Part shown: in pieces, positions 1-6,715 of the stretch
Layout of the letters: each line of letters starts with the position of its first letter
Position numbering within the stretch: position 1 is the first letter of the stretch
DNA from: an uncultured Bacilli bacterium
GTDB taxonomy: Bacteria; Bacillota_I; Bacilli_A; RF39; UBA660
DNA: 9,114 nucleotides
Direction: 5' to 3'
Assembly: GCA_947591565.1 (NCBI GenBank)
Contig: CANQDH010000033.1
Location: 1-9,114, forward strand
Notes under the pieces: model-generated
The model's input: the letters and a program-made list of their open reading frames with translations, nothing else
Databases searched by the model: none
What the model was told of the DNA's origin: nothing
Translations under genes and position numbers: made by a program

Positions 1-132
1 TTTGAAGATTTTCTTAAATATTTAGATCTTGATATCGAAGATAATAACTTTTTAACTATGTCTCAGGAAAGTTTAAATAAACTAGAAAAATGTTATCAAA
101 AAAGATTAAAAACCATCTATCAAAAATCATAA
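1..132 (+). CDS. C-terminal fragment of an unidentified protein
   Basis: An open frame enters from the left edge in frame 1 and stops at TAA (130-132), giving the last 43 residues of a protein. The tail is rich in Lys, Leu, Asp and Glu with a basic end (KRLKTIYQKS), consistent with a soluble helical C-terminus. Codon use matches the neighbouring genes. I do not recognise the family, and the fragment is too short to assign one. It stops 52 nt before the miaA start on the same strand, so it could belong to the same transcription unit, although a candidate promoter lies in the gap. Confidence 0.6.
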   Translation, partial: FEDFLKYLDLDIEDNNFLTMSQESLNKLEKCYQKRLKTIYQKS

Positions 133-134
133 TT

Positions 135-162
135 TTGCAATATATAAAAGTTATTTTATCAT
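135..162 (+). promoter_or_regulatory. Candidate sigma-A promoter for the miaA operon
   Basis: TTGCAA (135-140) and TATCAT (157-162) lie 16 nt apart and match the -35 and -10 consensus at 4 and 5 of 6 positions. Transcription would begin near 169, leaving a leader of only about 16 nt before the ATG at 185 but still including the GGTGA ribosome-binding site. In such an AT-rich genome partial matches are common, so this is a moderate-to-weak call. Confidence 0.35.
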
Positions 163-184
163 AAAGGTGAATTGTGGTGAATAT

Positions 185-1081
185 ATGAAAAAAATAATTG
201 TTATTGTAGGACCAACGGCTGTTGGCAAAACCGATTTAAGTATTGCTCTAGCAAAACTATTTAACGGCGAAGTTATTAATGCTGATAGTATGCAAATATA
301 TAGAGAAAATGATATTGCGACTGCGAAAATAAGACCTGATGAAATGCAAGGTATAAAGCATCATCTTTTATCTATGAAAAATTTAGATGAAGATTATACG
401 GTCTATGATTATCAAAAAGATGCTCGAAAATGTATTGACGAAATTATCAAAAAAGGAAAAACACCTATTTTAGTAGGAGGAACGGGTTTATATATTAAAG
501 CATCTCTTTATAACTATGATTTTAAAGAAGAAAAGAAAAAAACTAAAGATTATAGTATGTATACGAATGATGAACTATATGAGATGTTAATGAAAATCGA
601 TGCAAAAATGCCGATTCATAAGAACAATCGAAGGCGTATGGAAAGAGCCTTAGATTATTATGACAACCATCATATGTCTATTAGTTCTAAAGCAAAAAGT
701 GATAAATTACTATATGATGCTTACTTTATTGGACTTACAACAAATCGTGATATTCTTTATAAACGTATTGATAAACGCGTAGATATGATGGTTAAAAATG
801 GGTTAGTAGAAGAAGCAAAAAAAATGTTTGATTTAAATTTAAATTCCAAAGCTATCTTAACACCTATTGGCTATAAAGAATTATTTCCGTATTTTAAAAA
901 AGAAAAAAATTTAGAAGAATGTATCGACACGATAAAACAAAATAGTAGGCGATATGCTAAAAGACAATATACTTTTTTTAATAATCAAATGCCTGTTAAA
1001 TGGTTTGATGTTTGTTTTGATGATTTTAGTAAAACTGTAAAAGATGTAGCAGAATATATAAGGAGCGATAATAATGTTTGA
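185..1081 (+). CDS. miaA: tRNA dimethylallyltransferase MiaA
   Basis: MiaA transfers a dimethylallyl group to N6 of A37 in tRNAs reading UNN codons, the first step towards (methylthio)isopentenyladenosine, in the cytoplasm. Family signatures are clear. The P-loop GPTAVGKT is at residues 9-16; DSMQIY at 34-39 carries the conserved Asp expected to be the general base. TAK (46-48) and MQGIKHH (54-60) follow, then GGTGLYI (98-104), the N-N-R-R-R-M-E-R-A-L segment (148-156) and, near the C-terminus, GYKELFPY and RRYAKRQYTFF. At 298 residues it is slightly shorter than the usual 300-315. The frame can be opened at a GTG at 167, but the ATG at 185 fits better: it gives the standard MKKIIVIVGPT beginning and has GGTGA (176-180) just upstream. 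The last 8 nt overlap the next gene, suggesting coupled translation. The stop is TGA, which argues against the mycoplasma code. Confidence 0.96.
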   Translation: MKKIIVIVGPTAVGKTDLSIALAKLFNGEVINADSMQIYRENDIATAKIRPDEMQGIKHHLLSMKNLDEDYTVYDYQKDARKCIDEIIKKGKTPILVGGTGLYIKASLYNYDFKEEKKKTKDYSMYTNDELYEMLMKIDAKMPIHKNNRRRMERALDYYDNHHMSISSKAKSDKLLYDAYFIGLTTNRDILYKRIDKRVDMMVKNGLVEEAKKMFDLNLNSKAILTPIGYKELFPYFKKEKNLEECIDTIKQNSRRYAKRQYTFFNNQMPVKWFDVCFDDFSKTVKDVAEYIRSDNNV

Positions 1082-2072
1082 TATGCACTATGATTTACTT
1101 ACGAAAATATATATGTGCTATAAAGAAAAGGATTTTTCATATATTGAAAAATGGATAAAAAATTATCGTCATGATAATGTTAGAGGTTTAATTGCTAATT
1201 TATGTTTTATGAGTAAAGAAGAAATGATTGAGCAGTATCATCCAAAATATTATGACGAAAATGTACCTGTTGTCAAAATGTTTGAAGTAGCTACCTCTTA
1301 CTTGCATAAATATTGTGGGGATGATATTAATATATTAACTTCTATTGAAGGCTGTGATTATTTAGAGGTAGATGATTTAGAAACTTTAAAAAAATTAGGT
1401 TTAAATGCGATTGTACCTGTTTGGAATAATAAAAGTAGGTATGGCTCAGGAAATAGAAGCGATATGGGACTTACCTTAGAAGGTGAAAAATTAATTCACA
1501 AGGCTATTAAGCTTAATTTAGGTATTGATTTATCCCATGCTAATGAAAAAACATTTGATGATATTATTAATATTGTTATAAAATATCGACATAATGGTCT
1601 TTATCCTATCATATATGCATCCCACTCTAATGCAAGGCTTCTTAGTGATATACCTAGAAACTTAACTGACGAACAAATCAAAAAATTAGGAATGGTTGAT
1701 GGCATTATTGGGGTTATGAGTAATTGTAACTTTGTATATAAAGACTCTTTAAAAGAAAAACAAAGATTAAAAGGTACAGAATATACAAGGTATGTATCAT
1801 CACTTAAAGATGTGTATATTCATCATATTAAACATATAGAAAAGTTAATTGGCATAGATAAAGTTGCCGTTAGTACCGACGATATGCATTTTTGTGAATC
1901 GATTTTAGATTATCGAGATACAGCTATATATGCTTATGAAACCATTAGTAATGATTTAAGAGAAACATTAAGTAAATATTACGATAAGCGCGATATAGAT
2001 AAAATCATGTATGACAATGCCTTTCATCTATATAATAAATTAAAAGAATCATATGAAAAAGGATGCAAATAA
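1074..2072 (+). CDS. M19 (membrane dipeptidase / renal dipeptidase) family peptidase
   Basis: A 332-residue zinc metallopeptidase of the M19 family, whose members cleave dipeptides, often with a D-residue at the C-terminal side. Visible motifs in order: DxHxD at residues 3-7 (first metal ligands H5 and D7), S-I-E-G with probable bridging Glu E92, DLSH with H155, ASHSNAR with H184, PRNLTDE with R195, and V-S-T-D-D with D269 in the place of the usual SDFDG. W117 sits where the mammalian enzyme has a substrate-contacting His; I believe this is common in Bacillota members. There is no signal peptide or membrane segment, so despite the family name it should be cytoplasmic. AGGAG (1061-1065) precedes the ATG by 8 nt. 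The start overlaps the miaA end by 8 nt, and the next gene begins 1 nt after the stop. The substrate is unknown; cell-wall-derived or dietary dipeptides are plausible. Confidence 0.88.
   Translation: MFDMHYDLLTKIYMCYKEKDFSYIEKWIKNYRHDNVRGLIANLCFMSKEEMIEQYHPKYYDENVPVVKMFEVATSYLHKYCGDDINILTSIEGCDYLEVDDLETLKKLGLNAIVPVWNNKSRYGSGNRSDMGLTLEGEKLIHKAIKLNLGIDLSHANEKTFDDIINIVIKYRHNGLYPIIYASHSNARLLSDIPRNLTDEQIKKLGMVDGIIGVMSNCNFVYKDSLKEKQRLKGTEYTRYVSSLKDVYIHHIKHIEKLIGIDKVAVSTDDMHFCESILDYRDTAIYAYETISNDLRETLSKYYDKRDIDKIMYDNAFHLYNKLKESYEKGCK
2058..2063 (+). promoter_or_regulatory. Ribosome-binding site deciding the start of the fusion hydrolase
   Basis: AAAGGA lies inside the last codons of the M19 gene, 10 nt before the ATG at 2074. 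The alternative in-frame ATG at 2053 lies upstream of this site and has no purine-rich sequence at a proper distance. The site therefore favours 2074, which places the stop and start as TAAAATG, a typical reinitiation arrangement. Confidence 0.6.
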
Positions 2073-2073
2073 A

Positions 2074-3747
2074 ATGAATGAACCATTTACTAGAGATAAA
2101 TTAAATAAAAATAAACTAATGGAAATAATAAACATAGTTAAAAATGATAGTGTGCCACTAGATGATGAACAAATAAATTTAGTTAATGAATATTTATTTT
2201 CATATCCTAAAATAAAAGATTTTGATATTATTTTAGTTTTAGGAGGAAAACGCGCACATAGGGCATACACAGGAATAAAATTAGCCTTAAGATATGATAA
2301 AAAAATTGTGTTCTCAGGAGGTACTTATAATAACCAATTTAAAACAACCGAAGCTCTTTATTATCAACAATTAGCTTTAAATCATGGTCTTAATCCTAAG
2401 CAGATACTAATGGAAAATGATTCAACAAATACTTATGAAAACTTTTTATATAGTCTTGATATAATTCAAAAAATAATAAATAAAGAAAACATAAATATTT
2501 TGGTTGTTTCTGATTCTATGCATTTACGAAGAGCCATTTTTGTTGGAAATAACGTTATTAAGCAAAACAAATATATGATGAAATTAATACCATTTCCTAG
2601 TGATAATACCAAAAGTAATAAAGAAAACTGGATGAAATATCAATTATCTAGGGAAAGGATTGCCACAGAAATGGAGAAGATTATTAAATGTATGTATACT
2701 GATGAACTAAATGATAAATTTCAAAAGTTAGATGGTAAAATGCATGAACTTTTAGAAGAAAAAGTTTTTCCCGGTGCTACATATGCTATTGTTAATTCTG
2801 ATTTTTCTCTTATGGGTGTATGTGGAAATAGGTCATTAATGCCCTTAGAAACTAATTCTTTAGATACATTATATGACATGGCTTCCCTTACGAAAGTCAT
2901 TGTTACAACTACCATTACTTTACGTGCAGTGCAGGAAGGTAAAATAAAATTAGATGATAAAATAGGCAAGTATTTAAATAATTATGCTTTTGATTTTACA
3001 ATTGAAGATTTGCTTTTACATCAATCTGGCTTAAAACCTGATCTTGATAATCAGCATATGAACTCTAACGAAGATTTTAAAAAAGCCCTTCAAAACATTA
3101 AATTAGATTATGAACCAAGAAGTAAATGTGTTTATTCTTGCACCGGGTTTATATTACTTGGTATGATACTTGAAAAAGTATATCATAAATCACTTGATGA
3201 GATTGCAGCTTTAGAAGTATTTATGCCTCTTGGAATGAAAAGGGCAACCTTTAAGCCAGATATAACTAAAGCAGCTCCAACTGAACTCACTGTAAATAGA
3301 GGCTTAGTTAGAGGAAAAGTTCATGATGAAAGTGCTTATTATAGCGAAAAACCACTTGGAAATGTCGGGCTATTTTGTGATATAAATGATACATCAAAAT
3401 TTGTCCAAATGATTTTAAATGATGGGCAAATAAAAAATAGTACCTATTTAGAAAAGAAATATATCGATATGTTGTTTGAACTAAGAGTTAGAGATTTAGA
3501 TGGTTATGGTCGTAGTCTTGGATGGCTCACCGGCCAAAATAATATAACAGGAAATAAGGTTAGTGATACAACGATTTCACATACAGGTTTTACAGGTACA
3601 AGCATTGTTATCGATAGAGAAAATAATTTAGGTATCATTATTTTATCTAATAGAGTACATCCTACAAGGGATAATAGATTATTAATTTCAAAAAGAAAAG
3701 ACATTATAGATAGTGTATATGAAAAAATTAATATAAAAAGAAAATAG
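2074..3747 (+). CDS. DUF218 (YdcF/SanA-like) domain fused to a beta-lactamase-like serine hydrolase
   Basis: A 557-residue two-domain protein. Residues about 50-205 are DUF218-like: LVLGGKRAHRA (54-64), FSGG (80-83), the E-N-D-S-T-N-T-Y-E-N signature (114-123) and SDSMHLRRA (146-154). Residues about 215-550 form a class C beta-lactamase / D-alanyl-peptidase / esterase fold: nucleophile motif S271-L-T-K274 in DMASLTK, HQSGL (316-320), second catalytic motif Y354-S-C356, the VHDESAYY and GNVGLF segments (416-434), and H503-T-G in place of KTG. The usual third residue of YxN is Asn or Asp; Cys here is unusual. DUF218 members such as E. coli YdcF, SanA and ElyC have ill-defined or envelope-linked roles. 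This class of hydrolase cleaves peptides, esters or beta-lactams, and true resistance cannot be inferred. There is no signal peptide, so it is predicted cytoplasmic. An upstream ATG (2053) would add 7 residues but has no ribosome-binding site. The gene starts 1 nt after the M19 stop. Confidence 0.88.
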   Translation: MNEPFTRDKLNKNKLMEIINIVKNDSVPLDDEQINLVNEYLFSYPKIKDFDIILVLGGKRAHRAYTGIKLALRYDKKIVFSGGTYNNQFKTTEALYYQQLALNHGLNPKQILMENDSTNTYENFLYSLDIIQKIINKENINILVVSDSMHLRRAIFVGNNVIKQNKYMMKLIPFPSDNTKSNKENWMKYQLSRERIATEMEKIIKCMYTDELNDKFQKLDGKMHELLEEKVFPGATYAIVNSDFSLMGVCGNRSLMPLETNSLDTLYDMASLTKVIVTTTITLRAVQEGKIKLDDKIGKYLNNYAFDFTIEDLLLHQSGLKPDLDNQHMNSNEDFKKALQNIKLDYEPRSKCVYSCTGFILLGMILEKVYHKSLDEIAALEVFMPLGMKRATFKPDITKAAPTELTVNRGLVRGKVHDESAYYSEKPLGNVGLFCDINDTSKFVQMILNDGQIKNSTYLEKKYIDMLFELRVRDLDGYGRSLGWLTGQNNITGNKVSDTTISHTGFTGTSIVIDRENNLGIIILSNRVHPTRDNRLLISKRKDIIDSVYEKINIKRK

Positions 3748-3763
3748 ATTAGGGGATTTTTTA

Positions 3764-4912
3764 ATGAATTTTAATTATGAAGAAAATGAAAAAATAATGC
3801 TTGAATTTATCGAAGATTGCAGAAGGCAAATAAAGGATAAATTTTTTAGTGAAGATAAAATAACCAATGAAGAAATAAGAAAGCACCGTGAAGAAATGAT
3901 TGATATTAAATTAAATCATACAATGCGCGTCGCTGAAGATGTTGCTAAAATGTCCATGAAAATGAATCTTAATATTGACTTTACCAAAATTGTGAAAGTA
4001 TCTGCTTTACTTCACGATATTGCAAGATTTAACCAAGCCGTATGGGCTGATAGTTTTAATGACCGAAACTGCGCTCAATTTAATGGTATGATGCATGCTG
4101 AATATGGGTATCATCTCTTATATGTAAATAATAAATTTAAGGATTTTCAAATCCCTAAAAATTACCAATTCGCGATATCACAAGCGGTTAAGTATCATCA
4201 GCAAAAATCTTTAAGTGGCGATCTTAGCATCCATTTTGAAAACAAAAAGGAATTAAATCCTGAAGTTTTAACAGGTTATGAAACACTAAATAATAGTGAA
4301 AAAATTATTGTAGCAACGCTTGTACAAATGGTTAGAGATGTCGATATGTTAGATATTTTATATCAACATTTAACGAACGAATTTCCAGTTATTAGACCAT
4401 TCGTTACTTATGATGTTTGTCATGACCATTTATCACAAATAAGTAAACATTTTGGTATCAGTGAAGCTGAAATTATGGCTTATAACAAGTTAGATAATGA
4501 CGATATAAGCAATATGGAAACTATTAAAATACCAACCATTCATATGGATAAATCTAAACTTGCTGTTCCTCAAGATATCAGGGATGCCTTTTTACATAAT
4601 ATTGATTTAGATTTAGTTACGCTTCAAAAGAGAAGAGACTGGACCTTTATTACAGGTATGTGGTGGCGATTAATTCATTTTATCAATAATATTAATTTTA
4701 CATCTAACTTAGAACTTGTGAAAGAAAAAGAATTACTTGATAAAATATATGAAATGTACCCTGATGAATATAAACCATTAGTTGAAGATATATTTACCTT
4801 TACGAAAGAAGTTGTTATTAACGCATCCTTAAAAATAAATCAAGGAAGCGAATTCATAAAAGAAAATACAGGTGAATTAATAAGTGAAAAGACGAAAAAA
4901 AAGGGATACTAA
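3764..4912 (+). CDS. HD-domain protein, probable metal-dependent phosphohydrolase
   Basis: A 382-residue soluble protein with a complete HD-type metal site: H52 (LNHTMRV), H84-D85 (ALLHDIARF), H111 (MMHAEYGYHLL), H145 (VKYHQQ) and D192/D194 (VRDVDMLD). HD proteins hydrolyse phosphate esters of nucleotides or cyclic nucleotides; five or six such ligands suggest a two-metal centre. The substrate cannot be read from sequence. The C-terminal half (from about residue 200) has no motif I recognise, apart from an aromatic TGMWWRLIHF stretch probably packing against the core. GGGGA (3752-3756) sits 7 nt before the ATG. The gene follows the fusion hydrolase after 16 nt and is the last gene of the operon. 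Its final codons form the left arm of a terminator hairpin, and its TAA overlaps the stop codon of the converging RNase J gene. Confidence 0.88.
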   Translation: MNFNYEENEKIMLEFIEDCRRQIKDKFFSEDKITNEEIRKHREEMIDIKLNHTMRVAEDVAKMSMKMNLNIDFTKIVKVSALLHDIARFNQAVWADSFNDRNCAQFNGMMHAEYGYHLLYVNNKFKDFQIPKNYQFAISQAVKYHQQKSLSGDLSIHFENKKELNPEVLTGYETLNNSEKIIVATLVQMVRDVDMLDILYQHLTNEFPVIRPFVTYDVCHDHLSQISKHFGISEAEIMAYNKLDNDDISNMETIKIPTIHMDKSKLAVPQDIRDAFLHNIDLDLVTLQKRRDWTFITGMWWRLIHFINNINFTSNLELVKEKELLDKIYEMYPDEYKPLVEDIFTFTKEVVINASLKINQGSEFIKENTGELISEKTKKKGY

Positions 4913-4933
4913 CTATGAATAGTATCTCTTTTT
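4898..4933. terminator. Bidirectional intrinsic terminator shared by the HD gene and rnj
   Basis: AAAAAGGGATACT (4898-4910) pairs with AGTATCTCTTTTT (4921-4933) over 13 bp around a 10-nt loop; one pair (4904/4927) is G-U in the + transcript and an A-C mismatch in the - transcript. Reading +, the stem is followed by T runs at 4929-4933 and 4936-4941. Reading -, it is followed by eight T (complement of A 4895-4902). It can therefore stop transcription from both sides. The hairpin is built entirely from coding ends: the left arm encodes the last residues of the HD protein, the right arm encodes residues near the C-terminus of RNase J, and both stop codons fall at the base of the loop. Confidence 0.82.
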
Positions 4934-6603
4934 GCTTTTTTAATATCCATTATAACGGGTAAAATGATAGGTTTTCTTCCTGTTTCTTCATATATAAAGC
5001 TAGATAGTTGTGAAACAATTTCTAATTTTATATCTGCATAATTAATTTGTCCATTTAGTTTTGATATAATTGCTTTTTTGCTTATTTCCTCTAATTTTTT
5101 TAATAATTCTTCATTTTCATTAACTAAGACAAATCCTCTTGTTGTAATATTTGGTTTAATTAGTAATTGTTTATTTGCCATATCGATATTGGCAATGACA
5201 ACGACGATACCATCACTAGCCATAATTTTACGGTCTTTTATAACCTCTCTACCAATATCTCCAATGCGGTTTCCATCAATATATATATCACTTGCTTGGA
5301 CTTTTCCATCTCTTGTTACAACACCTTTATTAATAGATAGAACATCACCATTTTCAAGAACAAAGGTATTTTCTCTAGGAATACCACAATCAGTTGCGAC
5401 ATCAGCATGACTTTTAAGCATCCTATATTCACCATGAAAAGGCATAAAGTATTTTGGATTTATTAAACGTATCATTAATTTTAATTCTTCTTTATTACCA
5501 TGACCTGATGTATGAATATCGGATAAAGATGTATTCGTATAAACTTCCACACCTTGCAAACATAACTTATTAATAGTTTTAGAAATACTTAAAGCATTTC
5601 CTGGAATAGCTGATGATGAAAATATAACAATATCATCTGTTTCTAACTTAATTTGTTTATGATTTCCGTCAGCAATTCGCGTTAAGGCTGCAAGAGGTTC
5701 ACCTTGACTTCCTGTACATAAAATACATACCTTACTAGAATCAAGTTTCTTAGCATCTTCAGGTGTAATAAAAATTTCTTTATTTTTAATATATCCACCT
5801 TGAATAGAAATTTCAATATTGGTTTCCATACTTCTTCCAAAGGTAACAATTTTTCGTCCATTTCTTTTACAAGTGTCTACAATATGCTTAAGTCTATATA
5901 TGTTGGATGCAAATGTAGCGATAATAATTCGTCCTTTATGTTTCGCAAATATTTCAGATAAGGCTTCATCAACTTTTGATTCACTTATCGAAAAACCATC
6001 ATTAAGGGCATTGGTACTATCACTTAATAAAAGGGTTACACCACGTGAGCCAATTTCAGCCATTTTGTGTAAATTAGCCATAGGTCCAATAGGTGTTAAA
6101 TCAAATTTAAAATCGCCGGTTGTAACAATAATACCATCTGGTGTTGTAACACATATACCATGCGAATCAGGTATAGAGTGCGTTGTTCTAAAAAATTCAA
6201 CCTGAATATTTTTAAATTTTACCTTCGTATTTTCTGTATAAACCATTAATCCTTTATAATTGATATTTCGCTCTTCAAGTTTTTTTCTAATTAGACCAAC
6301 AGCTTGATTTGGTGCGTAAATATAAGGAATATTAACCGTTTGTAGTAAAAAAGGAATACCCCCAATATGGTCTTCATGACCATGTGTTATAAATAAAGCC
6401 TTTATTTTCTTTTCATTTTGTTTTAAAAAAGTAAAATCAGGTATAACATAATCGACACCTACTAATTCCGTACCAGGGAAAGTAATTCCTGCATCCGTTA
6501 TAATTAATTCATCATTATGCATTATACAATACATATTTTTGCCGACTTCCCCAAGTCCGCCTAAAGCAAAGACTTTGGTTCCATCATTTTTTAAAAATTT
6601 CAA
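4909..6603 (-). CDS. rnj: Ribonuclease J (beta-CASP metallo-beta-lactamase RNase)
   Basis: RNase J is a zinc-dependent endo- and 5'-to-3' exoribonuclease central to mRNA decay and rRNA maturation in Bacillota. Counting from the TTG start (564 residues; RNase J1/J2 are about 555): VFALGGLGEVGKN (11-23), DAGITFPG (37-44), the metal motif H74-G-H-E-D-H-I-G-G, FRTTHSIPDSHG with H142, TTGDFKFD with D164, the beta-CASP motifs GSQGEPLAAL and TSGHGNKEEL, then MPFHGEYRML, and a C-terminal domain after about residue 455. All catalytic positions look intact. The frame can be opened at ATG 6621, but the TTG at 6603 has AAAGGAG six nt upstream and gives the canonical MKFLKND start. I cannot tell whether it is the J1 or J2 paralogue, and only one copy is in view. 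It converges on the HD gene with a 4-nt overlap and diverges from the orphan gene through a shared promoter region. Confidence 0.95.
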   Translation of the reverse strand: MKFLKNDGTKVFALGGLGEVGKNMYCIMHNDELIITDAGITFPGTELVGVDYVIPDFTFLKQNEKKIKALFITHGHEDHIGGIPFLLQTVNIPYIYAPNQAVGLIRKKLEERNINYKGLMVYTENTKVKFKNIQVEFFRTTHSIPDSHGICVTTPDGIIVTTGDFKFDLTPIGPMANLHKMAEIGSRGVTLLLSDSTNALNDGFSISESKVDEALSEIFAKHKGRIIIATFASNIYRLKHIVDTCKRNGRKIVTFGRSMETNIEISIQGGYIKNKEIFITPEDAKKLDSSKVCILCTGSQGEPLAALTRIADGNHKQIKLETDDIVIFSSSAIPGNALSISKTINKLCLQGVEVYTNTSLSDIHTSGHGNKEELKLMIRLINPKYFMPFHGEYRMLKSHADVATDCGIPRENTFVLENGDVLSINKGVVTRDGKVQASDIYIDGNRIGDIGREVIKDRKIMASDGIVVVIANIDMANKQLLIKPNITTRGFVLVNENEELLKKLEEISKKAIISKLNGQINYADIKLEIVSQLSSFIYEETGRKPIILPVIMDIKKAKRDTIHS

Positions 6604-6609
6604 GATTAT

Positions 6610-6616
6610 CTCCTTT
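6610..6616 (-). promoter_or_regulatory. Strong ribosome-binding site for RNase J, selecting a TTG start
   Basis: On the - strand AAAGGAG is an excellent match to the anti-Shine-Dalgarno and lies 6 nt before TTG (6603-6601). The ATG at 6621-6619 lies upstream of this site and has only AT-rich sequence before it, so it cannot use it. This is the best RBS in the window. Confidence 0.75.
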
Positions 6617-6642
6617 CTCATAAGTAAATAAGCAACGAAAAT

Positions 6643-6671
6643 ATTATAACTTATTTTTTTTTATTTGTCTA
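6643..6671 (-). promoter_or_regulatory. Sigma-A promoter of rnj
   Basis: On the - strand TAGACA (6671-6666, 5 of 6 matches to TTGACA) is followed after 17 nt by a perfect TATAAT (6648-6643). Transcription should start near 6636, giving a leader of about 33 nt to the TTG start. The spacer holds an A-run. The -35 coincides with the -35 of the promoter for the divergent orphan gene. Confidence 0.72.
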
Positions 6672-6693
6672 GTGCCATAATTTGTGATATACT
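6665..6693 (+). promoter_or_regulatory. Extended -10 sigma-A promoter of the orphan 592-residue gene
   Basis: TTGTCT (6665-6670, 4 of 6) and TATACT (6688-6693, 5 of 6) are 17 nt apart, with TGA directly before the -10 forming an extended -10 (TGn). Predicted transcription start is about 6700, so the leader is only about 16 nt and begins almost at the GGGGGATGA ribosome-binding site (6702-6710). Its -35 is the complement of the rnj -35 (5 bp shared). Confidence 0.68.
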
Positions 6694-6715
6694 ACTAACC
6701 TGGGGGATGAAGTAG

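Noticed and set aside
167..184. GTG start at 167 extending MiaA by six residues
   Set aside because: The extension MNCGEY is not family-like, overlaps the likely ribosome-binding site and would start at or before the predicted transcript start; ATG 185 gives the canonical N-terminus.
2049..2270. 73-codon open frame on the - strand
   Set aside because: It lies antisense to the M19/fusion junction, has no ribosome-binding site or recognisable product, and is a by-product of AT-rich coding sequence on the other strand.
2721..2969. 82-codon open frame on the - strand
   Set aside because: It is fully antisense to the conserved hydrolase region including the SxxK motif; the + strand protein is clearly real.
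3504..3704. 66-codon open frame on the - strand
   Set aside because: It is antisense to the HTG-motif region of the hydrolase, with no supporting signals.
2074..3747. Antibiotic-resistance beta-lactamase
   Set aside because: The fold is shared with peptidases and esterases, the protein lacks a signal peptide, and it carries HTG and YSC rather than KTG and YxN; resistance is not supported.
5078..5410. 110-codon open frame on the + strand with hydrophobic, signal-like sequence
   Set aside because: It is antisense to the RNase J C-terminal region; the hydrophobic look comes from reading the complement of Lys/Asn/Asp-rich codons.
5819..6205. 128-codon open frame on the + strand
   Set aside because: It is antisense to the RNase J catalytic core, which has intact motifs throughout; no ribosome-binding site was seen.
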